Source: Bdellovibrionota bacterium (GTDB taxonomy: Bacteria; Bdellovibrionota; Bacteriovoracia; Bacteriovoracales; Bacteriovoracaceae). Taken from it: DNA of 14,092 bases. Within the stretch, counting starts at the first letter, position 1. Each line of letters begins with the position of its first letter. The notes under the pieces are model-generated. The model ran no database searches and was not told the origin of the DNA. It was given only the letters and a program-made list of their open reading frames with translations. The position numbers were made by a program, and so were the translations under genes. Shown here piece by piece: positions 5,758-13,932 of the stretch. Where the stretch lies: assembly GCA_030836365.1 (NCBI GenBank), contig JAURQB010000114.1, positions 1-14,092 of the forward strand, written 5' to 3'.

Positions 5758-7779
5758 ATGGAGTTTTTATACCAGCAAAAAATGGATTTCGTTCCATTTT
5801 CAAAATTTGAAGAGTCTAAAGTTTTAGAGGAGGTTGATAAAACAATAGCTCTGGCCAAGAGAAGATTAGAAGCAATTAAAGAAAATACACAAGCGCCTAA
5901 TTTTGAAAATACGTGTAAAACTCTTGACCAATTAGATAATGAACTCAATTTTTTGACAGGGATTTTTTATAGCTTAAATGGTGCTCATACTAATGAAAAT
6001 TTGCAAAAAATTGCTAGAGAATTTTCGCCAAAGTTATCTGAGTTTGGAAATGATATATCCCTTGATCCAATTCTTTTTGAAAAATTAAAAACAGTGTATG
6101 AAAAAAGACAGGACCTTGATTTAGATCAAGAATCTCTTAGGCTTTTGAATGATCAATACGAAGGTTTTGTTCGCGGGGGAGCACTTCTTAGCGAAGAGAA
6201 AAAAGAAACGTTACGTGGTTTAGATTCAAGATTATCAAAATTAACGCTAGAGTTTGGTGAGAATGTGTTGGCAGCAACCAATGATTACCACCTAGCAATT
6301 GAAAATGAAGAGGATTTAAAAGGTTTATCCCAGGGTTTTATTGACTCAATGAAAGAGGACGCAGAGAGACTAAAAATCAGTGCACCCTATGCTGTTACGC
6401 TTGATTATCCAAGCTATATTCCATTTATGCAAAACTCAGAAAACCGAGAACTGAGAGAGACTCTATACAAGGTTCGTGCGAGTCTTTGTTTTTCTGGTGA
6501 AAAAAATAATAATCAGCAATTAATAAAAGATATTCTTCAGGCAAGAAAAGAAAAAGCGCTTCTTTTGGGATTTAAAAATCATGCTGATTTTATCCTTCAA
6601 AATAGAATGGCTTTAACAGAAGAGACTGTAATGAGCTTCTTGAAGGATCTTGCTGATAAGTCATACCCTGCAGCCAAGAAGGAAGTTAAAGAGCTTGAAG
6701 ACTTTGCTCGAGAGAATGGATTTGAGGGAACATTAGAGAGTTGGGATCAATCTTTTTGGAGTGAAAAATTAAAAAAGGCGAAACTTGATATCGACGATGA
6801 AGTACTACGTCCATACTTTAAACTAGAAAATGTTATCGATGGGGCGTTTAGTATTGCTAATAAGCTCTATGGAATAAATTTTGAAGAAGCTAAAGATGCA
6901 GACGTTTATCATGAGGATGTAAAAACCTATGTCGTTACAAATAACGATGGTGGAGAAGTGGGAAAACTATATGCCGACTTTTTTCCAAGATCTTCTAAGA
7001 GAAACGGCGCTTGGATGAGTGTTTTTAGAGAGCAATTTCATTCAGAAGATGGGCATGATCATCGGCCATTTGTCACGATCGTTTGTAATTTTACTAAGCC
7101 AACGAAGACGGCTCCGTCATTATTAACGTTTAATGAAGTGCTGACATTATTTCATGAGTTTGGTCACGCTCTTCATGGACTTTTGACTAAATGTAAATAT
7201 CGATCCCTTTCAGGGACGAATGTTCTTTGGGACTTTGTTGAGCTGCCTTCTCAAATTATGGAGAATTGGGCCTATGAGCCAGAGTGCTTGAATTTATTCG
7301 CTAAGCACTATGAAACGGGTGAATTACTTCCATCTAATTTAATTGAGAAAATTTCTGAAATTAGAAAGTTTCAAGAAGGGATGGGAACAATTCGACAGGT
7401 AATCTTTGCAACCCTTGATATGAAATGGCACACAAGTAGCGAGGTGCCAAATTCATTAGGAGAGTTCGAAGATAATGTAAAAAAAGAATACGTGCTGCTA
7501 CCTCATGTGGATGGAAGTAATTTTTCTTGCTCCTTCTCCCATATTTTTCAGGGCGGCTACTCTGCTGGTTACTATTCGTATAAGTGGGCGGAAGTTTTAG
7601 ATGCTGACGCTTTTGAGTCTTTTAAAGACAATGGGCTTTTTGATCAAAAAACGGCTAATGCCTTTAGAGAAAACATTTTAGAGCGTGGTAATAGTGAACT
7701 TCCTATGCAGCTTTATAAAAAGTTTAAAGGAAGAGAGCCGAGCGTAGATGCTCTTTTACGTCGAGGTGGTTTAATTTAA
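5758..7779 (+). CDS. M3-family zinc oligopeptidase
   Basis: A 673-residue metallopeptidase of MEROPS family M3 (thimet oligopeptidase/oligopeptidase A/peptidyl-dipeptidase group), close to the usual 680. It cleaves short peptides in the cytosol; no signal peptide is present. The zinc site is visible: H466-E467-FG-H470, with the third ligand E495 in WDFVELPSQIMENW, exactly 29 residues after the first His as in the family. Further on, the FSHIFQGGYSAGYYSYKWAEVLDADAF block supplies the family's substrate-binding His and Tyr residues. The SGTNVLWDFVELPSQIMENW wording is closest to the Bacteroidetes-like M3 group, so I do not assign prlC or dcp. An AAGGAG Shine-Dalgarno at 5747-5752 overlaps the carrier's stop and fixes the ATG start, and implies translation within the same transcript. 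The gene appears intact. Its end overlaps the convergent MFS gene by 9 bases. Confidence 0.95.
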   Translation: MEFLYQQKMDFVPFSKFEESKVLEEVDKTIALAKRRLEAIKENTQAPNFENTCKTLDQLDNELNFLTGIFYSLNGAHTNENLQKIAREFSPKLSEFGNDISLDPILFEKLKTVYEKRQDLDLDQESLRLLNDQYEGFVRGGALLSEEKKETLRGLDSRLSKLTLEFGENVLAATNDYHLAIENEEDLKGLSQGFIDSMKEDAERLKISAPYAVTLDYPSYIPFMQNSENRELRETLYKVRASLCFSGEKNNNQQLIKDILQARKEKALLLGFKNHADFILQNRMALTEETVMSFLKDLADKSYPAAKKEVKELEDFARENGFEGTLESWDQSFWSEKLKKAKLDIDDEVLRPYFKLENVIDGAFSIANKLYGINFEEAKDADVYHEDVKTYVVTNNDGGEVGKLYADFFPRSSKRNGAWMSVFREQFHSEDGHDHRPFVTIVCNFTKPTKTAPSLLTFNEVLTLFHEFGHALHGLLTKCKYRSLSGTNVLWDFVELPSQIMENWAYEPECLNLFAKHYETGELLPSNLIEKISEIRKFQEGMGTIRQVIFATLDMKWHTSSEVPNSLGEFEDNVKKEYVLLPHVDGSNFSCSFSHIFQGGYSAGYYSYKWAEVLDADAFESFKDNGLFDQKTANAFRENILERGNSELPMQLYKKFKGREPSVDALLRRGGLI

Positions 7780-9033
7780 GATTCTTTTAATCTTTTTTGG
7801 TGTTCGAGTGTAAAACGCTCGAACATCAGGAGAGATGAGCCTAACCACCCCTAAAACTAAAAAACTATAAGCAGCAATCGTTAGTATGGTAATCGTACTA
7901 TATTGATCACCAAAAAAGACAACTATTAAGCTTCCAAATAAATTTGGAATAAGGAAAGCAATTTGAAGAAGTGAGTGAACGGCCGGAAGTAAATCCGTTT
8001 CAATTGTCTCACTCACATAGTTAAATTGCGAAGGCAGTCTCGTAAAAACTATTTGACCCCAAAACATTAACACAAATGAACTTACCCAAAAATTTTTAAA
8101 TTGAAGCCAAAATAGCATCATGCATATTTCAAGAAAAAAAGTAATGATGATAATCTTATTAGTTGCGATTTTTTCAGAAATTTGTTCACTTGTGAGTCCT
8201 CCAACTAAACCACCAAGCCCAAAAAACAACATGAGAATGCCGTACTCATAATTAGTTTTACCTAAAACATCGATGGTGTAGGGGAGAAGAAGAGGGATAA
8301 GTAGTCCAACTAGTGTTCCAATAATGCAGTAGTTGATCAGAATGGTCTGGATGCCTTTATTTTTAACTGCGATTATATATTGATTATTTTTTACTGCATG
8401 TTTAGTTTCAAGGCCTTGGTTTTTATTTGTCGAAATAAAATAAATTAAAAATGCACTGAGTAAATAAGTCGTTCCATCAATAGCAATAATGAAATCCATT
8501 TTATTGAATGTTGAATATAAAAATGAGCCAATATAAGGACATAAAAGATGTAAGAATGCCATAGTTGTTGAAAACAATGAATTAGCACTCTTTATTGTAT
8601 GTTGCGGAACAAATACATTCGTTAGAGATTGCCTGAGAGGTGAAAAAATTCCCTGAAAAAAAGCAATCAGACCCGCTATTGCAACAATGATAGAGGGATT
8701 ATTGATCATTAGCATAGATAGAATCAGCGGAAGTCGAATTATATCTGCCCAAAAGAGGATACGTGTAAAGTGATTGTAATTTTTAAAGGAGCCACCAACA
8801 AAGCTGCCAATCGCATAGGAGAAGATAAATGTTGTTCTTGAGATACCAAGCCACGATTTAGACTCACCGACAAGAGAGTAGAGCCATAACATAATGGCGG
8901 TGTCAGTGATGAACGAACCGAACTCAGATAGAGTTGCTGCCAGATATAGCTTTTTAAAGTTTTTGTATTTAAAAAGAACGAGGAAACTCAAACGACGGCC
9001 TTTGTAAGATTTAATTAGTTTATCCAAACCCAC
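7771..9033 (-). CDS. MFS_3-type efflux transporter
   Basis: A 420-residue inner-membrane protein with about 12 hydrophobic spans, resembling the EntS/macrolide-efflux branch of the major facilitator superfamily (Pfam MFS_3). Typical pieces are FKYKNFKKLYLAATLSEFG at the N-terminus, AFFQGIFSPLRQSLTNVFVP in the middle of the first half, then ANSLFSTTMAFLHLLCPYIGS. The loop after span 2 reads GGSFKNYNHFTRILFWADIIR and lacks the usual D-R-x-G-R of MFS motif A, so either it is degenerate or this branch does not need it. GTG 9033 has no Shine-Dalgarno; an in-frame TTG at 8991 is preceded by AAAGG at 7 bases and may be the real start. The gene stands alone, transcribed toward the M3 peptidase and divergent from the aminopeptidase. 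The substrate cannot be deduced; export of a small molecule is the family's usual role. Confidence 0.85.
   Translation of the reverse strand: MGLDKLIKSYKGRRLSFLVLFKYKNFKKLYLAATLSEFGSFITDTAIMLWLYSLVGESKSWLGISRTTFIFSYAIGSFVGGSFKNYNHFTRILFWADIIRLPLILSMLMINNPSIIVAIAGLIAFFQGIFSPLRQSLTNVFVPQHTIKSANSLFSTTMAFLHLLCPYIGSFLYSTFNKMDFIIAIDGTTYLLSAFLIYFISTNKNQGLETKHAVKNNQYIIAVKNKGIQTILINYCIIGTLVGLLIPLLLPYTIDVLGKTNYEYGILMLFFGLGGLVGGLTSEQISEKIATNKIIIITFFLEICMMLFWLQFKNFWVSSFVLMFWGQIVFTRLPSQFNYVSETIETDLLPAVHSLLQIAFLIPNLFGSLIVVFFGDQYSTITILTIAAYSFLVLGVVRLISPDVRAFYTRTPKKIKRILN
7778..7798 (+). terminator. Weak AT-rich terminator-like hairpin after the M3 peptidase
   Basis: AAGATT at 7778-7783, a CTTTT loop, AATCTT at 7789-7794 and four more T follow directly at the peptidase stop. 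The stem is only 6 A/T-rich pairs, so this is a weak candidate. It lies inside the last codons of the convergent transporter gene. Confidence 0.3.
7802..7824. other. Hairpin within the 3' end of the MFS gene
   Basis: GTTCGAGTG and CGCTCGAAC flank a TAAAA loop, giving 9 pairs in the plus-strand RNA including one G-U. It lies just beyond the M3 peptidase stop and inside the last codons of the opposite-strand transporter. Neither strand has a T run after the stem, so it is not an ordinary intrinsic terminator. It could protect the 3' end of the peptidase transcript from exonucleases. Confidence 0.35.
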
Positions 9034-9111
9034 TTTAATTGTTAAAATTAATATTAGATTTGTAAATCATTGTTCAAGGAAAGAACATTTTGGCCAGCGG
9101 AGGGCCATGTC

Positions 9112-10296
9112 ATGATCAAAATTAAAAATCTCTTCTTATCAGCGGCATTATTATCAACTTCGGTTTTTTCTTCAGAGACTAAAGTTATTACAATTGGTAA
9201 AGATGCTCTCCATTCGACAAATAAAGAGAATTTATTAGGAACTATCTTTAAAACTGATAATGATGAGGTCGCCATTGTTGAGATCGATGCAAATGATGTT
9301 GAAAAATTATCTCACCATATGCATGAAGAATACCATCGATGTGGAGGCTATATCGTTCATGATGACCTTGATGAGGCGATGAATTATGTAAGGGATGAAA
9401 ATTCCAAGTATTGGGGGGATAAAGGAAGCTTTGCAGACTATACAATAAACCAGCAAAGCACAGTAAATGGTATGCTTAACTTTGTTACTGAATCCTATAT
9501 TAATGGCGTAATTAAGCATCTCTCTTCCTATCATAATAGATATTACAATGCGATGTATGGAGTCGAGTCTTCGACTTGGATTAGAGATCATTGGGAAAAA
9601 ATTATTGAAAATAGAAGTGATGCAACAGTTGAGTTGTATGATCATCAAAAATGGATGCAACCAAGTGTTGTACTAACTTTCCAAGGTGAATCTGATGAGA
9701 CGATAGTTATTGGTGGGCACGCAGATTCTATCGCGGGATATTTTGGTGGTGGCGGTAATAAAGCTCCTGGTGCAGACGATAATGCTTCAGGGATTGCAAC
9801 GATTACTGAAATTATCAGAGTTTTAGTACAAACGTCATATCAGCCGAAAAAAACGATTAAGTTTATGGCCTACGCAGCAGAGGAAGTTGGACTTTTAGGT
9901 TCAAGGGAAATTGCTAGAGAGTATCGAAATAATAATGAGCCTGTTATTGGGGTTATGCAGTTGGATATGACTAACTACAAGGGATCAAGTGATAAAGATA
10001 TTGTATTAATTTCAGATAACACAAATTCCGATCAAAACACTTTTATGGGTAGGCTTATTGACGAGTATTTAAAGGTATCTTGGCAATATGATCGTTGTGG
10101 TTATGGATGCTCTGATCATGCGTCGTGGAATGGTGTAGGCTTTCCAGCTTCATTTCCTTTTGAAGCGAGAAAGAATGATATGAACCGTTCAATCCATACT
10201 GCTAGCGATACAATAGAGCGCTCGAGAAATTCAGCAAGCCATGCTACTAATTTCGCTAAGTTAGGTTTAGCGTTTCTAGTTGAATTAGATCAGTAA
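9112..10296 (+). CDS. Secreted M28 zinc aminopeptidase (Vibrio leucyl aminopeptidase type)
   Basis: A 394-residue exported di-zinc exopeptidase that removes N-terminal residues, preferably hydrophobic, from peptides outside the cytosol. A signal peptide occupies about residues 1-20, followed by a propeptide. The catalytic domain follows Vibrio proteolyticus aminopeptidase closely, with a constant offset of 106 residues: zinc ligands H203, D223 (in PGADDNASG), E258, D285 (in QLDMTNYKG) and H362 (in SIHTASDT); catalytic E257; and the C329/C333 disulfide pair in CGYGCSDHASW. The offset implies a prepro-region of about 106 residues, removed on maturation in the relative. There is no C-terminal PPC domain. 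ATG 9112 is chosen over TTG 9070 because GGAGGG at 9099-9104 lies 7 bases upstream and a signal peptide then begins at once. It is divergent from the MFS gene with a 78-base gap; I see no partner gene. Confidence 0.95.
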   Translation: MIKIKNLFLSAALLSTSVFSSETKVITIGKDALHSTNKENLLGTIFKTDNDEVAIVEIDANDVEKLSHHMHEEYHRCGGYIVHDDLDEAMNYVRDENSKYWGDKGSFADYTINQQSTVNGMLNFVTESYINGVIKHLSSYHNRYYNAMYGVESSTWIRDHWEKIIENRSDATVELYDHQKWMQPSVVLTFQGESDETIVIGGHADSIAGYFGGGGNKAPGADDNASGIATITEIIRVLVQTSYQPKKTIKFMAYAAEEVGLLGSREIAREYRNNNEPVIGVMQLDMTNYKGSSDKDIVLISDNTNSDQNTFMGRLIDEYLKVSWQYDRCGYGCSDHASWNGVGFPASFPFEARKNDMNRSIHTASDTIERSRNSASHATNFAKLGLAFLVELDQ

Positions 10297-10303
10297 GTTG
10301 GCC

Positions 10304-10363
10304 AATTTGAGGGCCTTGAGTTATGTTGCGCGCTAGAAATTAATATTAACTAAGGCCCTAATT
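10304..10363 (+). promoter_or_regulatory. Bulged inverted repeat covering the helicase Shine-Dalgarno and start
   Basis: AGGGCCTT (10310-10317) is perfectly complementary to AAGGCCCT (10352-10359). After a single bulged G, AGTTA (10319-10323) pairs with TAACT (10347-10351). After a two-base bulge, AATT (10304-10307) can pair with AATT (10360-10363). The 3' arm contains the AAGG Shine-Dalgarno (10352-10355), and the outer pairs reach the first base of the TTG start. The hairpin would therefore hide the translation start in the mRNA. No T run follows, which argues against a terminator for the upstream gene. Confidence 0.55.
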
Positions 10364-13074
10364 TGTCTACTGATTTTACTCTATCTCCGCTCGCTGATTA
10401 CGAAAACCTACGCACAGCTTTAGAGCAAGAACGAAATGCCTTTGTTAAAGTGAACTCCTTTTCCGAGGATCTTGCAGACATTCGATCTAAGGAAGACGCA
10501 CTTTCAATTCTCAATTTCCTAGAATCGATTCATCGAAGACTTCATGAAGTTTTCATAAAGCATCCATCTCTTGAGTACCCTTTTAGCAAAGAGTTTGTTC
10601 ATTTTAATGATTTCATTTCAAGAGAATATATTCTTGAGACTTGTTTTTTAGATGATTTTCTATTTCCTGATAATGAGGATTTTCCTTTAACAAGCCCGGC
10701 CGATAATTCATTCAAACCGGAATTTCTGAAAGAGTATGAAGAGTTTATCAATAAGTACTGCGAGGAAGTGCTGGATAATCATCAAAAAACACAAAAAATA
10801 ATTCATGAAAACTTCAGTACGAAGATTTCCTCAAAAGAAATTCCGTGCAAGTGTAATACGTGTTTAGTTGATTACAGATCAACATTAAGAGATTTAATTT
10901 ACACAGAATCTGTAGAGCTAATAGATAAAGCAAAAGAAGATGTCTCAGAATTACTTGATAATAATGACAAGCAAGCGCTGAGCTGCTTTAGAGATTTGCA
11001 AAAGAGTTTAGATAAAAAATTTTATAACATTCGTTTTAAAGTAAAACGCTCAACACTAAATCGACTTGAATCTCAAATTAAGTCCAGGCTGAAGGGAGAG
11101 TTTAGCTATCCATCTCCTCTTGCAGAAAAAAGAGTTCTTCAAATAAAGCCTTATTTGGTTAGCTCGCTTCTTGCTCAAGCTTTGCGTCGGGATTTGGTTA
11201 GTGATGACGAGTTCGAGCGATGGTTTGGACAACTTGGAACAAACATTTGGAGAGGTGAATCTTACTTAGATTCGGAATTTAAAAAATTAGTCAAGGCCGT
11301 ATTGATTTTAAAAAGAAAGGATATTTCGGCTAATATCTTGAAGAACTATCTTGGTGAATTTTGGGCATACTCAAATGCGAGACAAATTAAGCGAAGAATT
11401 GTCTATCACATGGGGCCAACAAACTCTGGGAAAACTTATCATGCAATGGAGGCTTTATCTAAAGTTGATAAAGGATGCTACCTTGCACCACTACGACTTT
11501 TGGCCGCAGAATTATATGACACGCTAAATGAAAGAGGAGTTAAGACGACTCTTTTAACAGGTGAAGAGGTTATTGAAATACCTGATGCTACTCATTATAG
11601 CTCAACAATTGAAATGGCAAGATTCAACGAAATCTTTGATTGTTGTGTGATTGATGAAATTCAGATGATCTCAGATCCTCAGCGAGGATGGGCATGGACT
11701 CGCGCACTCGTGAATATTTTTTCTCCTGTCGTTCATGTGTGTGGCGATCCTAGTGTATTAACGTTAGTTCAAAATATCGTGGATCTTTGTGGGGATGAGC
11801 TTGAAATTGTTAATTACGACAGAATGACTAAGCTTGAAGTCCAAAAAAGTCAGGTGCGAGTAGGTGATCTTCAAAAGTCAGATGCCTTAATCGTTTTTTC
11901 AAGAAAAAATGCCCTCAAATATAAATCAGAGCTTGAGCGCTTAGATCTAAAAGTTTCTATTGTCTACGGAAGGCTTAGTCCTGAGGTTAGGCGAGAGCAA
12001 GCGAGAAAGTTTGACCAAGGGGAAACAGACGTTATCGTTGCGACTGATGCTATTGCGATGGGAATGAACTTACCAATCAAGCGAATTGTTTTTAGTACGT
12101 TAACTAAACATATAAACTCACGCTCATTTGATATAACTCACTCCGAAATTAAACAAATTGCCGGGCGAGCAGGGCGATTTAAAAAGTTTCCTACGGGCTA
12201 TGTTAGCTGCTTAAGTAAAGTTGAAGACGGAATTATTAAAGTGAATGAGGCTTTGACGGCGAAACTTCAGCAAAAAAAGCAATGTATGGTTGGACCTGAC
12301 CTAGATATCTTTAATCAAGTAAATACTGCCCTTAAAAATAATGGTCTACCTATTTTGAGACTAAGCGAATTCTTACGTCTTTTTAATACTATGACTTTCA
12401 AAAAACCATTTTACTGTGTTGAGCTTAAAGAAATGATCGAGCTTACAGAGATGGTTGAAGATGCAGATCAAGACGGAAAGTTGAGCTCTGCAGAAATATT
12501 TGGCTTTGCTTGTGCTCCAGTTAATCTCGGACTAATTGAGCACGTTCAATATTTTATCTATATTCTCAATCATTATGTTCGCTCAAGTTCGATAAATTAT
12601 GAACCGATTGAATACCAAGCAGATGATATCGATTACCTTGAAACGGCGATCAAATGCGTTGAATTATTTCAGTGGCTATCTCGACATTTCAATGGAAAGA
12701 ACTTTAGCTTTTCAGAGCAAGAGCTTCTTGAAAACAAAACTCTTGCTGTTGAAAAATTGAATACGCTTCTTAGTAATAAAATTGTCAAATCATGTGCAAG
12801 TTGTGGCGTTAAACTTGATGAAAAAAGTAAGTTTGCCATTTGCGAAGAGTGTTTTAAAAATAAGAGATTTCGAGGAAAAAGAAGAGGTGGCGTTTACGGA
12901 AGACCTGCTAGCGGAGCGGGTGATCGCCAACGACAAAATAGAAATCATTTAAGCAATAAATTAAGAGGAAAAAGTCAGGGCGATGGGCCAGGTAGTGGAT
13001 CTGGAAAAGGAAAAAGCCAATCTTCACGCCGGAAAAAAAGTGGAAGTTCTCGAAGTCAAAAATATAAAAGATAG
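10363..13074 (+). CDS. SUV3-like ATP-dependent RNA helicase with zinc ribbon and basic tail
   Basis: A 903-residue superfamily 2 helicase of the SUV3 type; mitochondrial SUV3 unwinds RNA for the degradosome. The core begins near residue 345: Walker A GPTNSGKT at 351-358, DEIQM from D431, motif V DAIAMGMNL, and motif VI QIAGRAGRF at 598-606. The 344-residue N-terminal part is of no family I recognise and includes CKCNTC at C162/C164/C167. In the post-core region a perfect EF-hand-type loop, DADQDGKLSSAE (700-711), precedes FGFACAPVNL, which matches SUV3 CTAPIN. A zinc ribbon C811-x2-C814-x12-C827-x2-C830 follows, then an Arg/Lys/Gly/Ser-rich tail from about 834 to the end, probably RNA-binding. 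The start is TTG with AAGG 7 bases upstream; an in-frame TAA at 10351-10353 excludes earlier starts. The gene is followed at 9 bases by a DUF455 gene. A role in RNA decay or processing is inferred. Confidence 0.92.
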   Translation: MSTDFTLSPLADYENLRTALEQERNAFVKVNSFSEDLADIRSKEDALSILNFLESIHRRLHEVFIKHPSLEYPFSKEFVHFNDFISREYILETCFLDDFLFPDNEDFPLTSPADNSFKPEFLKEYEEFINKYCEEVLDNHQKTQKIIHENFSTKISSKEIPCKCNTCLVDYRSTLRDLIYTESVELIDKAKEDVSELLDNNDKQALSCFRDLQKSLDKKFYNIRFKVKRSTLNRLESQIKSRLKGEFSYPSPLAEKRVLQIKPYLVSSLLAQALRRDLVSDDEFERWFGQLGTNIWRGESYLDSEFKKLVKAVLILKRKDISANILKNYLGEFWAYSNARQIKRRIVYHMGPTNSGKTYHAMEALSKVDKGCYLAPLRLLAAELYDTLNERGVKTTLLTGEEVIEIPDATHYSSTIEMARFNEIFDCCVIDEIQMISDPQRGWAWTRALVNIFSPVVHVCGDPSVLTLVQNIVDLCGDELEIVNYDRMTKLEVQKSQVRVGDLQKSDALIVFSRKNALKYKSELERLDLKVSIVYGRLSPEVRREQARKFDQGETDVIVATDAIAMGMNLPIKRIVFSTLTKHINSRSFDITHSEIKQIAGRAGRFKKFPTGYVSCLSKVEDGIIKVNEALTAKLQQKKQCMVGPDLDIFNQVNTALKNNGLPILRLSEFLRLFNTMTFKKPFYCVELKEMIELTEMVEDADQDGKLSSAEIFGFACAPVNLGLIEHVQYFIYILNHYVRSSSINYEPIEYQADDIDYLETAIKCVELFQWLSRHFNGKNFSFSEQELLENKTLAVEKLNTLLSNKIVKSCASCGVKLDEKSKFAICEECFKNKRFRGKRRGGVYGRPASGAGDRQRQNRNHLSNKLRGKSQGDGPGSGSGKGKSQSSRRKKSGSSRSQKYKR

Positions 13075-13083
13075 GAAAACCCG

Positions 13084-13932
13084 ATGAACGTGATTGATTG
13101 GGCCATAAGTATTTTTGAGGGAAAAGAAATTAGTGATAAATTACTGGATTCTTCAATTATTGATGATTATCAATACAAGAGTGCAAAAATTGATTTATCT
13201 ATTCCTGGAAGGTCCAAAGAAATTTCATTCTCCTCAAAGAAAATTAAGTTTCCTAAAAAAATACATCTGAAAGAGAAATCGAATAGGGCCAAAGCTCTTG
13301 CCTTTTTTGCTAATCATGAACTTGAAGCAATTGAAATGATGTGCGCTGCTTTGATAAAATTTGGTGGAACTATAAGTGATGACGATTTCCATAAGCTCTC
13401 CAGAGGAGTTGTATCTAGTATCAGAGATGAACAAAGACACTTATCTCTATACCTAAACCGTCTCCATGACTTAGGGAAATCGATAAGTGATTATCCGCTA
13501 AACGATTTTTTCTGGAAACAATTTGAGCATATTGAAAGCTTTGATGACTTCTTTTCTTTAATGTCTCTAACCTTTGAAGCGGCTAATTTAGATTTTTGTT
13601 TATTTTATGAAAAAGTTTTCTATGAGTTCGGAGATGAACAATCTGCACAGATTATGCGTGACGTTTTTAGTGACGAAATAAGTCACGTTAAGCTTGGAGT
13701 TTATTGGTTAAATAGATGGCGAAAAGATGATGCACTTTGGGACTACTATGTTTCCCATTTACCGCAAAATATTTCACCTGATCGATCTAAAGGTATTGAG
13801 TTTTCTCTCGGCCCAAGAATAATGTCCGGTTTAGATCAAGATTTTTTAAAGTCTTTAGTTGATTTCAAGAGTGACTTTTTGATTCCTAAAAGAAAAACAA
13901 ATTCCAATGCAATACTACAGAACGAATTTTAA
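13084..13932 (+). CDS. DUF455 ferritin-like di-iron protein
   Basis: A 282-residue soluble protein of the DUF455 family (ferritin-like four-helix bundle, related to the tRNA hydroxylase MiaE). The likely metal ligands are visible in two ExxH sets: FANHELEAIEMM with E79, E81 and E84; DEQRH with E116 and H119; E165 in FEAANLD; and DEISH with E198 and H201. This is the E...ExxH...E...ExxH layout of di-iron carboxylate proteins, so an oxidase or hydroxylase activity is plausible, but no substrate is established for the family as far as I know. The start is supported by AGGA overlapping the helicase TAG stop, 7 bases before the ATG. The 9-base gap indicates co-transcription with the SUV3-like helicase, and the next gene overlaps its 3' end. 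The first 60 or so residues are a less conserved lead-in. Family call firm, function open. Confidence 0.88.
   Translation: MNVIDWAISIFEGKEISDKLLDSSIIDDYQYKSAKIDLSIPGRSKEISFSSKKIKFPKKIHLKEKSNRAKALAFFANHELEAIEMMCAALIKFGGTISDDDFHKLSRGVVSSIRDEQRHLSLYLNRLHDLGKSISDYPLNDFFWKQFEHIESFDDFFSLMSLTFEAANLDFCLFYEKVFYEFGDEQSAQIMRDVFSDEISHVKLGVYWLNRWRKDDALWDYYVSHLPQNISPDRSKGIEFSLGPRIMSGLDQDFLKSLVDFKSDFLIPKRKTNSNAILQNEF

Noticed and set aside
9071..9087. Inverted repeat TGTTC-AAGGAAA-GAACA between the MFS and aminopeptidase genes
   Set aside because: Only 5 pairs; too short to claim an operator without comparison to other genomes.
9307..9660. 117-codon open frame opposite the aminopeptidase
   Set aside because: It lies fully within the M28 gene on the other strand, has no Shine-Dalgarno support and shows no recognisable protein pattern.
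10310..10359. Intrinsic terminator for the aminopeptidase gene
   Set aside because: The stem is long enough but the loop is large and no T run follows the 3' arm, which instead carries the next gene's Shine-Dalgarno.
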